DNA of 39,047 nucleotides, from NCBI GenBank assembly GCA_030650395.1, contig JAUSDY010000174.1, positions 1 through 39,047 of the forward strand. The letters run 5' to 3'. The notes under the pieces are model-generated. The model was not told where the DNA came from and did not search any database. It was given only the letters and a program-made list of their open reading frames with translations. The position numbers and the translations under genes were made by a program. Positions 1 through 7,597 of this stretch are shown here, piece by piece. The first letter of the stretch is position 1, and every line of letters starts with the position of its first letter. The stretch is from Acidobacteriota bacterium (GTDB taxonomy: Bacteria; Acidobacteriota; Vicinamibacteria; Vicinamibacterales; UBA2999).

Positions 1-136
1 CAATGGTGGCGCCCGCTTCGAGGTTGTCGAAGACGATCGACACCGGCATGCGCGTGCCCGTGAACACCCACGCCCCGCTGACTTTGCCGGGGATGCTCTC
101 GACCGCAGGACATTGTGACCAATCGAGGAACGCCAT
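1..136 (-). CDS. DUF433-family protein, N-terminal part (runs off left edge)
   Basis: The first 45 codons are present; the rest lies left of the window. The reading begins MAFLDWSQCPAV and continues with PGKVSGAWVFTGTRMPVS, the characteristic opening of DUF433 proteins, small DNA-binding antitoxin-like proteins usually encoded next to a DUF5615 PIN-like toxin. A GGGAGG-type ribosome binding site lies about 8 nt before the ATG, which supports this start. The family role is known only as a presumed toxin-antitoxin or regulatory partner; the partner gene, if present, would lie off the left end. Confidence 0.8.
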   Translation of the reverse strand, partial: MAFLDWSQCPAVESIPGKVSGAWVFTGTRMPVSIVFDNLEAGATI

Positions 137-226
137 CGTCCCATTCCCTCCCACTTCAGCTTAGAGGATACACCTCGCCCATAGCGTCGGAGTCCTCGGG
201 GAATCGGCTCCCGAGGCCGCCGCGTC

Positions 227-250
227 GAGTGACATGTTGAGTGACATCGT
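227..250. repeat. Tandem 12-bp repeat (two copies)
   Basis: GAGTGACATGTT is followed directly by GAGTGACATCGT. The repeats lie in an intergenic stretch (137-589) with no convincing gene. Multiple short terminal repeats of this style occur at ends of some insertion sequences (for example IS21-type), but no transposase is present, so this may be a solo end or chance. Confidence 0.4.
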
Positions 251-383
251 GCTGGCAAAATCGGCAAACGGACGCAAAGGGATGCAAGCGTGGGCAGAAA
301 TTGGAAGACGCTAAATTGTTGACGTCGCGCGCGTTACGCTGAAAACGCCCGTCTTCATTGGGGTTTTCGTGAACGTCTCAAAA

Positions 384-403
384 GAATCCCACCCTCTCCG
401 CCA
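384..403 (+). other. tRNA-Ser 3'-end-like segment (possible attachment site)
   Basis: These 20 bases match what one expects for the T-arm 3' strand, acceptor strand and CCA of a bacterial tRNA-Ser (AATCCCACC then CTCTCCGCCA). No D-arm, anticodon arm or matching 5' acceptor strand precedes it, so it is not a complete tRNA. Such isolated 3' ends commonly mark the far boundary of an element integrated in a tRNA gene. The att interpretation is inference. Confidence 0.45.
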
Positions 404-517
404 GCCTTCGCTCTCCTCACTCGCCTAGCCAGCCCCTCGGGCTGGCCAACAGTTGTTCGTCGAGCTACGGCTAGGCCAGTCCTTCGGGCTGGCCATGTAC
501 GCTACGGGCGAAGGCTG
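402..517. repeat. REP-like palindrome cluster
   Basis: CAGCCTTCGC at 402-411 is the exact inverse complement of GCGAAGGCTG at 508-517. Between them are two further hairpins: GCCAGCCC/GGGCTGGC with a 3-nt loop at 428-446, and an imperfect relative of it at 474-494. This nested arrangement resembles repetitive extragenic palindromes. With the tRNA-like segment and the 12-bp tandem repeat it is the main content of the 137-589 intergenic region. Confidence 0.6.
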
Positions 518-589
518 TCACGCCGAAGCGGCGCAGCCGCGAAGGCGGACTTACAGTATCGATTTCTGTTAAGGGAGGAAGACTACGCG

Positions 590-694
590 ATGTTCGCGCA
601 GCTTCGGGAACGATTGAACAGCCCGTTCAACGCCTTCGCTGGGAAGGCGCGTGTTCGATCGACCATTGCACGCGTTCGGCAACGAACGCTGTGA
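590..694 (+). CDS. Short ORF with strong RBS, possible truncated gene start
   Basis: A 34-codon reading frame beginning MFAQLRERLNSPF follows an excellent GGGAGGA ribosome binding site about 10 nt upstream. It ends inside the 3' end of the convergent Fic gene (overlap 627-694). The product is basic and has no recognisable domain. The strong translation start with an abrupt end suggests the first codons of a gene cut off by the Fic locus, but it may simply be a chance frame. Confidence 0.22.
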   Translation: MFAQLRERLNSPFNAFAGKARVRSTIARVRQRTL

Positions 695-2177
695 ACGACG
701 CGATATTCATGTCGATGCTCGCCTGGTCCAGGGCCGATAGGTAGGCGTCCCGGTCTTCGACGCGGATCACCGTCCAAGGATAGCCGCCGGACGCCAGCAT
801 GGCGTTCATCACGAAACGCGCCATCCGTCCATTCCCGTCAGGGTAAGGATGGATGTAGCCGAACAGCCAGTGCCCGAGCACCGCGCGAACGCCAGGGTGC
901 ATTTCGTTTTCCAGGAGATCGAACAGTTCCGGCATGGCATCCCGCACGGCTTCCCACCGCGGCGGCACGTAGCGCGATGTTCGCAGATAGACGGCATCGT
1001 TCCGGTAGCCCGCGAGGGCGGCCGCCGGAATGATGCCCGCGGCCACGCAAGGCTGGAACAGCTCGCGATACCAGTCCATGTGCGTCGCGCGCGCGCGCGC
1101 GCCGGGATTCGCGCCCGAGATGATCTCTGAGACCGTTTCCTTCACTCGCTGGAATGCCTGCCAATATCCGCGCGCCGCCAGCGCATCCCGGCTCTTCCGA
1201 TCATCATCATGATGTTCAGGGTTCCAGTTTCCCTGCTGTACCCTTGCAATCAGCTCGGGCGTCACGGTGTAGCCCTCGATCGACAGCGAGTGATACGCGT
1301 CGCTCTTGTAGATGTCGTCCACGAATCCGAGATAAGCGCCTTTGTCCTGTGGAAGCCCCGGTGCTGCCGGAAAATTCTCAGCGACCACGTGTCGCATAGA
1401 CTTCCACATCGCCCGTATGCGGCCGACGATGGGCGTCACTGCCGGTGGAAGGACGCTGAACGTTTGCGCGGCTTCAAACGGGTCGGTCTCGCGCGAGTCA
1501 TAACCTGCGGCGCTCATCGCCTTGAGGATCTCGTCGGCAAGCTCAGGCCGGCCGATCCGGCGGAAGGCTCCAGCGAGTACACCGGCCTTGGCCGAGTTCC
1601 CACCCGCTAGAAGGAAACGCAACAGGTCCGACGCGTCGCGCAGGCCTGCGAGCACGACCTGCGTTTCGAGCGGCTGGCGGCCGAAGGACGACTCCGGCAT
1701 TCTCACGAGTGTTGCCGGCGGTGAAAACAACCGTAGACCGTTTCTTTCTGTGAGGGCCGCTGCGTCGGGCAGGTCAGACTTCAGGTCGTAGAGCGATGGC
1801 CCGAAGAGCAGGTCAAGGTTGTGGTTCGTGCCCTTCGGGCTGTAGACCACAACCTGTTTCGGGATGACCGAGTTCTCTGCGAGAAGGAGCAGCGACTGTT
1901 CCGGCGAAAGGTGCCACGCGTCGCCGAAACGCTGGTCGCAGTAGCGCGCGCAGAATTCCCAGAAGGACGCATACCAAGGCGTGCTATCGCCATCGTGCGC
2001 ACCCGGGCTGGAGGAAATCAGCCAGCCTTTCATCACCTCCCGAAGGAAGCCGTTTTCGAGGAGCCGTTCCCGGTCAACGCGGCTCAGCTCGCTCGACTGG
2101 ATCACGCGCCGCCCGCTTTTCTGCAGAGCCTGCAGAGCGGTGAGGGATTTAGCGAGCTTTTCGTGCGGTGCAGGCAT
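627..2177 (-). CDS. Fic-domain protein (probable AMP-transferase) with N-terminal wHTH-like region
   Basis: 516 residues. The Fic catalytic motif HPYPDGNGRMAR is at residues 443-454, with the catalytic His, the Mg-binding Asp and the anion-hole GNGR all present. An (S/T)xxxE(G/N) inhibitory motif, SLSIEG, lies upstream at 297-302, the layout of class II Fic enzymes that hold themselves inactive through an N-terminal helix. Known family chemistry is transfer of AMP (or another NMP) to a hydroxyl side chain of a target protein. The first ~200 residues look like the winged-helix region of AbiEi-type antitoxin/regulators (residues 13-55 resemble the HTH), suggesting a DNA-binding module fused to the enzyme. 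Four 24-bp repeats directly upstream fit autoregulation. Target unknown; the domain assignment at the N-terminus is less certain than the Fic domain. Confidence 0.9.
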   Translation of the reverse strand: MPAPHEKLAKSLTALQALQKSGRRVIQSSELSRVDRERLLENGFLREVMKGWLISSSPGAHDGDSTPWYASFWEFCARYCDQRFGDAWHLSPEQSLLLLAENSVIPKQVVVYSPKGTNHNLDLLFGPSLYDLKSDLPDAAALTERNGLRLFSPPATLVRMPESSFGRQPLETQVVLAGLRDASDLLRFLLAGGNSAKAGVLAGAFRRIGRPELADEILKAMSAAGYDSRETDPFEAAQTFSVLPPAVTPIVGRIRAMWKSMRHVVAENFPAAPGLPQDKGAYLGFVDDIYKSDAYHSLSIEGYTVTPELIARVQQGNWNPEHHDDDRKSRDALAARGYWQAFQRVKETVSEIISGANPGARARATHMDWYRELFQPCVAAGIIPAAALAGYRNDAVYLRTSRYVPPRWEAVRDAMPELFDLLENEMHPGVRAVLGHWLFGYIHPYPDGNGRMARFVMNAMLASGGYPWTVIRVEDRDAYLSALDQASIDMNIASFTAFVAERVQWSIEHAPSQRRR

Positions 2178-2191
2178 CGGAGGTCGTACTG

Positions 2192-2287
2192 TTTACAAGC
2201 CTTTGGTGTTATGTTAAAACAAGCATATCATGTCGTGTAACCACAAGCAAATAATGTTACGCAACTACAAGCAAATGATGTGGTGGA
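2192..2287. promoter_or_regulatory. Four phased 24-bp direct repeats upstream of the Fic gene (operator array)
   Basis: The core ACAAGC occurs at 2195, 2219, 2243 and 2267, exactly 24 bp apart each time. The last three copies extend to ACAAGCA with an A/T-rich tail and ATG at a fixed offset. The array begins 15 bp upstream of the Fic start codon and covers the region where its promoter must lie. A GTAAC/GTTAC inverted repeat (2237-2241, 2256-2260) brackets the third copy. The surrounding 2178-2441 region holds no convincing gene. Binding by the Fic protein's own N-terminal domain is an inference. Confidence 0.75.
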
Positions 2288-2441
2288 TCTGCGAGGTTAA
2301 GACCGGCAGGCCAGAGTTTCGGAACAGCATCCTCGGCAAGAACAGCCGCATCAGCCAGAACGTCGGCGTGAACTCGATATGCGCCCGCGGCTCTATGCGG
2401 GTAAAAACGACTTTCTTCGATTTCAGTCGCATCGCGCAGGA

Positions 2442-3689
2442 TCATCGGCGTACCGTGCTGATCTCAGGTTGAGGCTGGTGTGGACCCGCACGACGTGACG
2501 ATTGCGGATGCCATCCAAGCAGTCCAAGCATCACGAAGAAACCCACGACATAGGCGACTGGGACGTACCAACCATGTCGAATCCAGGCTCCAACTGAGCG
2601 AGCTTGCGGAAACAGATTCGACAGCGCGACTCCCGACGAGGAGCCAAACCAGATCATCGAGCCACCGAAGCCGACGCAATAAGCCAATACGGCCCAATCG
2701 TAGCCGCCCTGGTCGAGGGCGAGTTTCGTCAAAGGAATATTGTCGAACACCGCAGACACGAAGCCCATGCCGAACGCAGTGTGCCAGGACGGGGCCGGCA
2801 GCTGTTCAACCGGCATCATGGACGCGGCGATGACGAGCGAGAGCAGAAACGCGGTGCCGCGGCTGGCCTCGGTCAACAAATGCCAGTCGGGACGGCGAAT
2901 CGGCGCGGACAGCAGAATAACTACCCACACAGCGACACCAATAAATGGAAAAGTGTCCGCCAAGTCCGCGAAGTTCACATTCACGATGACATTGGCTCCG
3001 ATCGCGGCGACGAGAATCGCCACCACGATCCCGACACGGATCCAATCAATGTTCGGGCGATGCTCGACGTCTTTCACAATCGGCGAGTAGCGCTGCTGCT
3101 GCCGCGAAGCCGGAAAGCCAAAGACGAACAATGCCGTCAGAGCGGCGACATAGGCGGGGAAAACAGCTTGTGGGGCCACGCCGTCGATCCACATCATCGT
3201 CGTCGTCGTATCCCCGACCACACTGCCGGCTCCGCCTGCGTTTGACGCTGCAACAATCGCCGCCAAGTAGCCAATGTGGAGCTTCTTGAATAGCGAACGG
3301 GCCATGGCGCCGCCGATCAACGCGCCCGCGATGTTGTCGAGAAACGACGACAGGACGAACACAATCGCCAACAGCAGGAATGCGCCTCGCCAATCATCCG
3401 GCAACACATGTGGCAAGGCTAACGGCACGTGGCTCTTCTCGAAGTGTCGCGACAGCAAAGCAAATCCCAGCAGCAGACATGCCAGGTTGGCGACGATGAC
3501 CCATTCGTGCGACAGATGCGCCGCCAGCCCATCGAGTCCGGCGGCACCTCGAAACGATCCGAACAGCAGCTTGTATAGCGTGATCGCCAGGAGTCCGGAC
3601 GCTGCGATCTCCAACGTGCGATGGTGCCACAGCGCCACACCAAGCAAAGTGAACGCGAACAGTAAGAATTCGATAGGAATTTCTGCCAT
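2442..3689 (-). CDS. NhaD/ArsB-type ion transporter (probable Na+/H+ antiporter)
   Basis: 415 residues with about ten to twelve hydrophobic segments over its whole length, apart from a polar C-terminal tail of about 20 residues. The pair of half-helix motifs typical of the NhaD branch of the ion-transporter superfamily is visible: SFLDNIAGALIGG near residue 114 and GDTTTTMMWIDG near 158, followed by a second DNIPLTKLA motif in the C-terminal half. NhaD proteins exchange cytoplasmic Na+ for H+; a citrate or arsenite transporter relative is the alternative annotation. It lies 6 nt downstream of the small membrane protein gene and likely shares its transcript. The ATG start fits the hydrophobic N-terminus. 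Confidence 0.8.
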   Translation of the reverse strand: MAEIPIEFLLFAFTLLGVALWHHRTLEIAASGLLAITLYKLLFGSFRGAAGLDGLAAHLSHEWVIVANLACLLLGFALLSRHFEKSHVPLALPHVLPDDWRGAFLLLAIVFVLSSFLDNIAGALIGGAMARSLFKKLHIGYLAAIVAASNAGGAGSVVGDTTTTMMWIDGVAPQAVFPAYVAALTALFVFGFPASRQQQRYSPIVKDVEHRPNIDWIRVGIVVAILVAAIGANVIVNVNFADLADTFPFIGVAVWVVILLSAPIRRPDWHLLTEASRGTAFLLSLVIAASMMPVEQLPAPSWHTAFGMGFVSAVFDNIPLTKLALDQGGYDWAVLAYCVGFGGSMIWFGSSSGVALSNLFPQARSVGAWIRHGWYVPVAYVVGFFVMLGLLGWHPQSSRRAGPHQPQPEISTVRR

Positions 3690-3695
3690 GGCTGA

Positions 3696-3881
3696 CTAGC
3701 GACCGTCAGCCTTCGGCTTCGTGTCACGGTTCACAGCAGTATCGCCGCGTTTAGTGGCGGCGAGTAGCAGGAACAGCAAACCGACCAGCAGCAGTACATG
3801 CACGGCTTGCCCAACGTCAAAGACGCCGAGCACGCCGAGTAGCCAAGAAATTAGCAGTACGAGGGCGGTTTTGAAGAACAC
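3696..3881 (-). CDS. Small two-TM membrane protein, Lmo0937-like
   Basis: 61 residues starting at a GTG that follows a perfect AGGAGG ribosome binding site by 6 nt, which decides the start over the longer upstream-open frame. The product is two hydrophobic segments joined by a short loop (ALVLLISWLLGVLGVF and VHVLLLVGLLFLLLA) plus a short charged tail. This size and shape match the Lmo0937 family of tiny membrane proteins, whose function is unknown though they are often stress-induced. The gene sits 6 nt before the NhaD-like antiporter gene, so the two are probably co-translated. Confidence 0.65.
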   Translation of the reverse strand: MFFKTALVLLISWLLGVLGVFDVGQAVHVLLLVGLLFLLLAATKRGDTAVNRDTKPKADGR

Positions 3882-4020
3882 GTAAATCCTCCTGGTCTCT
3901 CGACCACGAGGATGGCGGCCCGACCACCCAGATTCCTGCAGCGGAGGTTCCGCCGCACCCATTGGTGTTTTGCTCTGACAGGCTATGCCAAAAAGACCGG
4001 TGGTGTGAAGGGAAATGGGT

Positions 4021-5058
4021 TCATGACGGCGGTCTGCGATCCAGCTCCTTCAGCTTCACGATAAAACTGACCGGCACGCGGCTCGGGTTGAAGCACACCT
4101 TGTCGTCGCAGGCCTGGTATTCGAGCGCCCCGGTGATGGTCACTGTCGTCATCCCCGCCAGCAGCTTCTGGGCTTCCGGGGTCGCGAGCAGTGTCAGATC
4201 GCGGCGAAGCTGGAAGGGTTTCATGAACACCTCGACGCGCTCGTTGAGCGGCTTGAAATGATAAATCTCCGACGCCGGGTAGATCGTCGGCTGCGGCCGC
4301 AGCCACGGCTGCGGGTCGAGCGTGAGCTGGACGACTTGGTAATCGTGTTTTCCGGGCGCGTATAGGTGCATGCCCGCCTTGGGCGTGACGTTCACGGTGA
4401 TTGCGAGACGCTCGCCTGGGGCCGCAATCCCGTCGCTGATCGCCGCAGTCATCGTGAGATGTCGAGTGTCGGCGGAGATCGCTCCGCCAGCGACACCGGC
4501 GCCGAGCGTGCTCAGAATCGTGGCGGCGGTGTAGCGCTCCTGGTAGGCATCCTCGAAGAATCGAGACCGCACGACTCCCTTGCGATCCACCACGAAGGTC
4601 CCGGGATGCGGAATCCCGTAGGTGCGTGACTTCGGATCGACCGTCTCGTTGAGCAGGCCGTATTTCCTGATGATGGCCGAGCCCGCGTCGGAGATCAGCG
4701 GAAAGGTAATCCCGCGCGAATCCGAGAACTTCCTGAGAGTCTCGGGCGAGTCGTAGCTGATGGCGATCAATCCAAGGCCCTGCTTGGCAATGTCGGCGTA
4801 GCGGCTTTGCAGCTCCACGAGCTGCGTTTTGCAGTACGGTCACCAGTCGGCGGATCGAAAGAACACGAGCATCGTGCCTTGCGCGCCGTAGGTGGACGCC
4901 AGCGCGTCGGACTTGTCGAACTGGTCGATACCGGTAAAGGCCGGCGCCGCTGAACCGACTTGCGGTCCCAGCTTGGAAGTGTCGACCACGGCAATGGACT
5001 GACCTGAAAGGCCAATGATTGACAAGGCACACGCTCTTCTCCTGGGTTTCGTTGGCAC
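4021..5058 (-). CDS. Candidate selenoprotein: redoxin (UxxC) fused to DsbD-like N-terminal domain
   Basis: Read through one in-frame TGA (4842..4840) this gene encodes 345 residues. The TGA replaces the first Cys of the thioredoxin-fold CxxC motif: FFRSADW-TGA-PYCKTQL, so the active site would be Sec-Pro-Tyr-Cys. Homology continues on both sides of the TGA: an AhpC/TSA-type redoxin (about residues 35-190, with PHPGTFVVDRKGVV) and then a DsbD alpha-type domain (about 195-340) ending with its paired-cysteine motif YQACDDKVCFNPSRVPV. A perfect stem-loop follows the TGA at the spacing required for a bacterial SECIS. Start is uncertain: GTG at 5058 is the most upstream in-frame start and no good RBS is obvious; the first residues are hydrophobic but not a clear signal peptide. 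The gene follows msrA by 41 nt, suggesting it supplies or relays electrons to MsrA outside the cytoplasm. Alternative reading: a nonsense mutation splitting the gene. Confidence 0.8.
4809..4842 (-). promoter_or_regulatory. Putative bSECIS element with its UGA codon
   Basis: On the coding (minus) strand the UGA at 4842..4840 is followed after 14 nt by GCAGCUC-GUG-GAGCUGC (4825..4809), a perfect 7-bp stem with a 3-nt loop that starts with G. The loop begins 22 nt after the UGA. Known bacterial SECIS elements need a small apical loop with an early G roughly 16-37 nt downstream of the UGA, so position, loop and stem all fit. The elongation factor SelB would bind it; selA/B/C/D are not in this window. 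Confidence 0.7.
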
Positions 5059-5099
5059 GCTGTTTCTTCGCTGAGCGGCCCAAGAACGCCTGTCGGCAG

Positions 5100-5801
5100 C
5101 TACCGAGTTCCGGACACGAGTACGGGCACCGCCCGATACACCGCCGGCAACAAGCGTTTCAGATTCTCAATCTTCGGCAGATCGTTGTAGACGATGTAGG
5201 GATAGGTGGGATTACGGACGAGAAAATCCTGGTGATACTTCTCGGCTGGATAGAACGCGCGGCCCATTTCGATCGTCGTCTCGATCCGCCTCTTGAACGC
5301 GTGGGTGGCGTCGAGTTGTGCGATGTAGGCCTTCGCGACCGCGGCCTGTTCGGCGTTGGCCGGGAAGATCGTTGACCGATACTGCGTCCCGGTGTCGGGG
5401 CCCTGCCGATTGAGCTGCGTCGGATCGTGAGCCACGGAGAAGAAGACCTGCAGCAGTTGTCCGTACGTCACCTGCCGTGGATCGAACGTCACCTGAACCG
5501 ACTCGGCGTGGCCCGTCGTGCCATCGTTGGTCAACTCATAGATCGCCGTGCTTTTGGCTCCGCCGGCATAACCGGAGACGGCGTTACTCACGCCTTTGAC
5601 ATGCTGGAAGACACCCTGCACACCCCAGAAACATCCGCCGGCAAGAACCGCCACCTCCGATGCGGCCTCGCCTGCGGGCATGTCGATGGCGGGCGCCGGG
5701 AGAGCGAGACCTTCCTGGACCGTTGCTGACATGATCCGCATCGCCAGTCCGGCGAACAGAAGAACCGCGATGAGAAGCCGGCGCGGGCTGACATGGTTCA
5801 T
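5100..5801 (-). CDS. msrA: Exported peptide-methionine (S)-S-oxide reductase
   Basis: 233 residues. The catalytic GCFWG motif is at 56-60 with nucleophile Cys57, followed by the conserved SGYAGG and GHAESV, with EKYHQDF near the C-terminus. MsrA reduces the S-epimer of methionine sulfoxide in oxidised proteins. The N-terminus (PRRLLIAVLLFAGLAMRIMSA) is a signal peptide or membrane anchor, placing the enzyme in the periplasm, unlike the usual cytoplasmic MsrA. It is the first gene of a minus-strand run with the selenocysteine-candidate redoxin-DsbD fusion 41 nt downstream. The catalytic residue here is encoded by a cysteine codon, so this MsrA is not itself a selenoprotein. Confidence 0.93.
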   Translation of the reverse strand: MNHVSPRRLLIAVLLFAGLAMRIMSATVQEGLALPAPAIDMPAGEAASEVAVLAGGCFWGVQGVFQHVKGVSNAVSGYAGGAKSTAIYELTNDGTTGHAESVQVTFDPRQVTYGQLLQVFFSVAHDPTQLNRQGPDTGTQYRSTIFPANAEQAAVAKAYIAQLDATHAFKRRIETTIEMGRAFYPAEKYHQDFLVRNPTYPYIVYNDLPKIENLKRLLPAVYRAVPVLVSGTR

Positions 5802-5811
5802 GATGGTCTCG

Positions 5812-7578
5812 CTAGGCGATCTGATACTCCGGCGTGCTCATGATCAGATGCACGGTCAGACGTAGCGCATCTTCCATGTACGTCTTGGCGCGATCGACCG
5901 TGTCGGTTCCCAACTCCTTGGTCAGGAATGTCACGAGCGCATCCCTCGTGCCTTGCGCCGCGGGCACGCGCAGCAGCCGCCACAGCAGGTAATCGACGGC
6001 TTCCGCCGTCGTCTTCGCGCCGCTGTCGAACACCATCGCACTCAGATCCAGTTGCGCCGCGCGACGCGGCGTGGGAATGAGTTTTCGCGCCGCCTGCTGC
6101 CAGCCGACGTATCCCGAGATTCGCGTGTTGAATCGCTCGTCACGCTCGAGCGCCACCATGTCGAACGCGCTCATGTTCGACGTGTCGCTCACCGCGGTGG
6201 CCGCGCCGACGTCGAGCCCATCGCGCAGCCGCTGGCCAAGCACGTTGTCGCTGCCGGCGTTGAAGTTCCAGTCCCTGAAGCCGGTCATGTCGGGGATCAG
6301 GAGATCGCGGGCCACATTGCCGCGCGCAATCAGCAGGCCCGGCGTGATCCACGCCTTGCCGCCTGCCCACCCCGCCACCGACGGGGGATTCAGCAGATGC
6401 TGCCCCATGGCGATGGTCGCCTGGTTGAAGTCGGGCACTCCCGGGACGGCGTCGGCGCCCAGCTGTTTCATCATCGTCACCAGGTGTTCCACCGGCCCCT
6501 TGATGTGGCCGCCGTAGCTGGCCTGGCTGTAGAAGTCCTTCGACGAGAAGATCGCGGTGAGCAGCGGCTTGACCTCGTAGTCGTGGTCGCGCAAGACCGA
6601 GCCCAGCTTGCGCCGCAGCTCCGGCGACAGCTCGTCGCGCACCATGAAACGGTAGATTTTTCCCGCGAGGAACTCGGCGGTCACCGGCTGCTCGAAGATG
6701 ATCTTCAGTACGTCCACGCCGCCGAGGTTCCCGGTCCTGCCGAGGAATGTCTTCGCGCCGCCATCGTGCTTCAGAGGATCGACCTTGAACGCGAGGTTGT
6801 CGAAGTACCAACCGGTGAACGCCCGCGCGCACTCGCGCACGTCGCGCTCGGTGTAGTTGCCGACGCCCATGGTGAAGAGCTCCATCACTTCGCGGGCGAA
6901 GTTCTCGTTCGCGGCGCCCTTGACGTTGTACTGCGCGTCGAGGAAGTACAGCATCGCGGGGTTCTGCGCGACGCGGATGGCCAGCTCGCGGATGCTGCCG
7001 GTCGCGCCCCGCTCGAACAGGTCGATCTGCTGCATCATCTTGCGGTAGTCGCGGACCTTGTTCTCGTGCGTGGCGAAGTGCCCGTGCCACAGCAGGGTCA
7101 TCTTCTGCTCGACGGGATGCGTGGTCTGCAGCATCCGGTTCGCCCACCAGTAGCCGAGCCGCCGCGTTTCGAGCATGGTCGCGCGCAGCCAGTAGAAGAA
7201 GCGATCGGAGACCGGCTGCACCGGCCGGTTGCCGGACGGCTTGGCCGCGATGCCCATCGACGCGCCGTCGCGTTCGGCGCGATCGGTCGCTTCAGGACGG
7301 CTCTCTGGAAATCCGTTCAGCGTCGGATCCCACAGACCCGATTCCACGAACGGCTGCATCTTCGGATTGGGGACGCGCTCGTAGTGCACGAGCGAGCGGA
7401 CCGCCGCGTCGAGGCCGGCCTTGGCGAGCGCCTCGATCTCCGCCGGCGTGCCGCCGAACCCCGCGTGCGTGAGCAGATGCGCAGCGCGATCGTAGTTCCA
7501 GTCGGCGGCCGCGATCGGCGTCAGGTCATCCTTCCAGGCTGCCGGTCCCGGAGACCAGCCGATGCGATTGGCCATCAT
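5812..7578 (-). CDS. DUF1800 family protein
   Basis: 588 residues from the ATG at 7578, which follows a GGAGAG ribosome binding site; an upstream TTG (7590) is possible but less likely. Typical DUF1800 features are visible: an N-terminal AAHLLTHAGFGGTPAEIEAL helix, HGHFATHENKVRD, NENFAREVMELFTMG and TERDVRECARAFTGW. Function is unknown. Family members are nearly always paired with a DUF1501 gene and presumed to act in the envelope. This copy has no obvious signal peptide and could be exported with its Tat-dependent partner. It lies 19 nt downstream of that partner gene. Confidence 0.9.
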   Translation of the reverse strand: MMANRIGWSPGPAAWKDDLTPIAAADWNYDRAAHLLTHAGFGGTPAEIEALAKAGLDAAVRSLVHYERVPNPKMQPFVESGLWDPTLNGFPESRPEATDRAERDGASMGIAAKPSGNRPVQPVSDRFFYWLRATMLETRRLGYWWANRMLQTTHPVEQKMTLLWHGHFATHENKVRDYRKMMQQIDLFERGATGSIRELAIRVAQNPAMLYFLDAQYNVKGAANENFAREVMELFTMGVGNYTERDVRECARAFTGWYFDNLAFKVDPLKHDGGAKTFLGRTGNLGGVDVLKIIFEQPVTAEFLAGKIYRFMVRDELSPELRRKLGSVLRDHDYEVKPLLTAIFSSKDFYSQASYGGHIKGPVEHLVTMMKQLGADAVPGVPDFNQATIAMGQHLLNPPSVAGWAGGKAWITPGLLIARGNVARDLLIPDMTGFRDWNFNAGSDNVLGQRLRDGLDVGAATAVSDTSNMSAFDMVALERDERFNTRISGYVGWQQAARKLIPTPRRAAQLDLSAMVFDSGAKTTAEAVDYLLWRLLRVPAAQGTRDALVTFLTKELGTDTVDRAKTYMEDALRLTVHLIMSTPEYQIA

Positions 7579-7597
7579 CTCGCTCTCCAACCGTCCG

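Noticed and set aside
2192-2287. Phased repeats as a CRISPR array
   Set aside because: The conserved core is only about 6-7 bp in a 24-bp period with no spacer-length unique segments and no cas genes.
2257-2445. Small minus-strand frames between the NhaD-like and Fic genes
   Set aside because: Two overlapping frames of 55-62 codons are possible, but neither has a recognisable domain and both run into the repeat array; not enough support to call a gene.
5625-5640. MsrA as a second selenoprotein
   Set aside because: The catalytic residue in GCFWG is encoded by an ordinary cysteine codon and no in-frame TGA is present.
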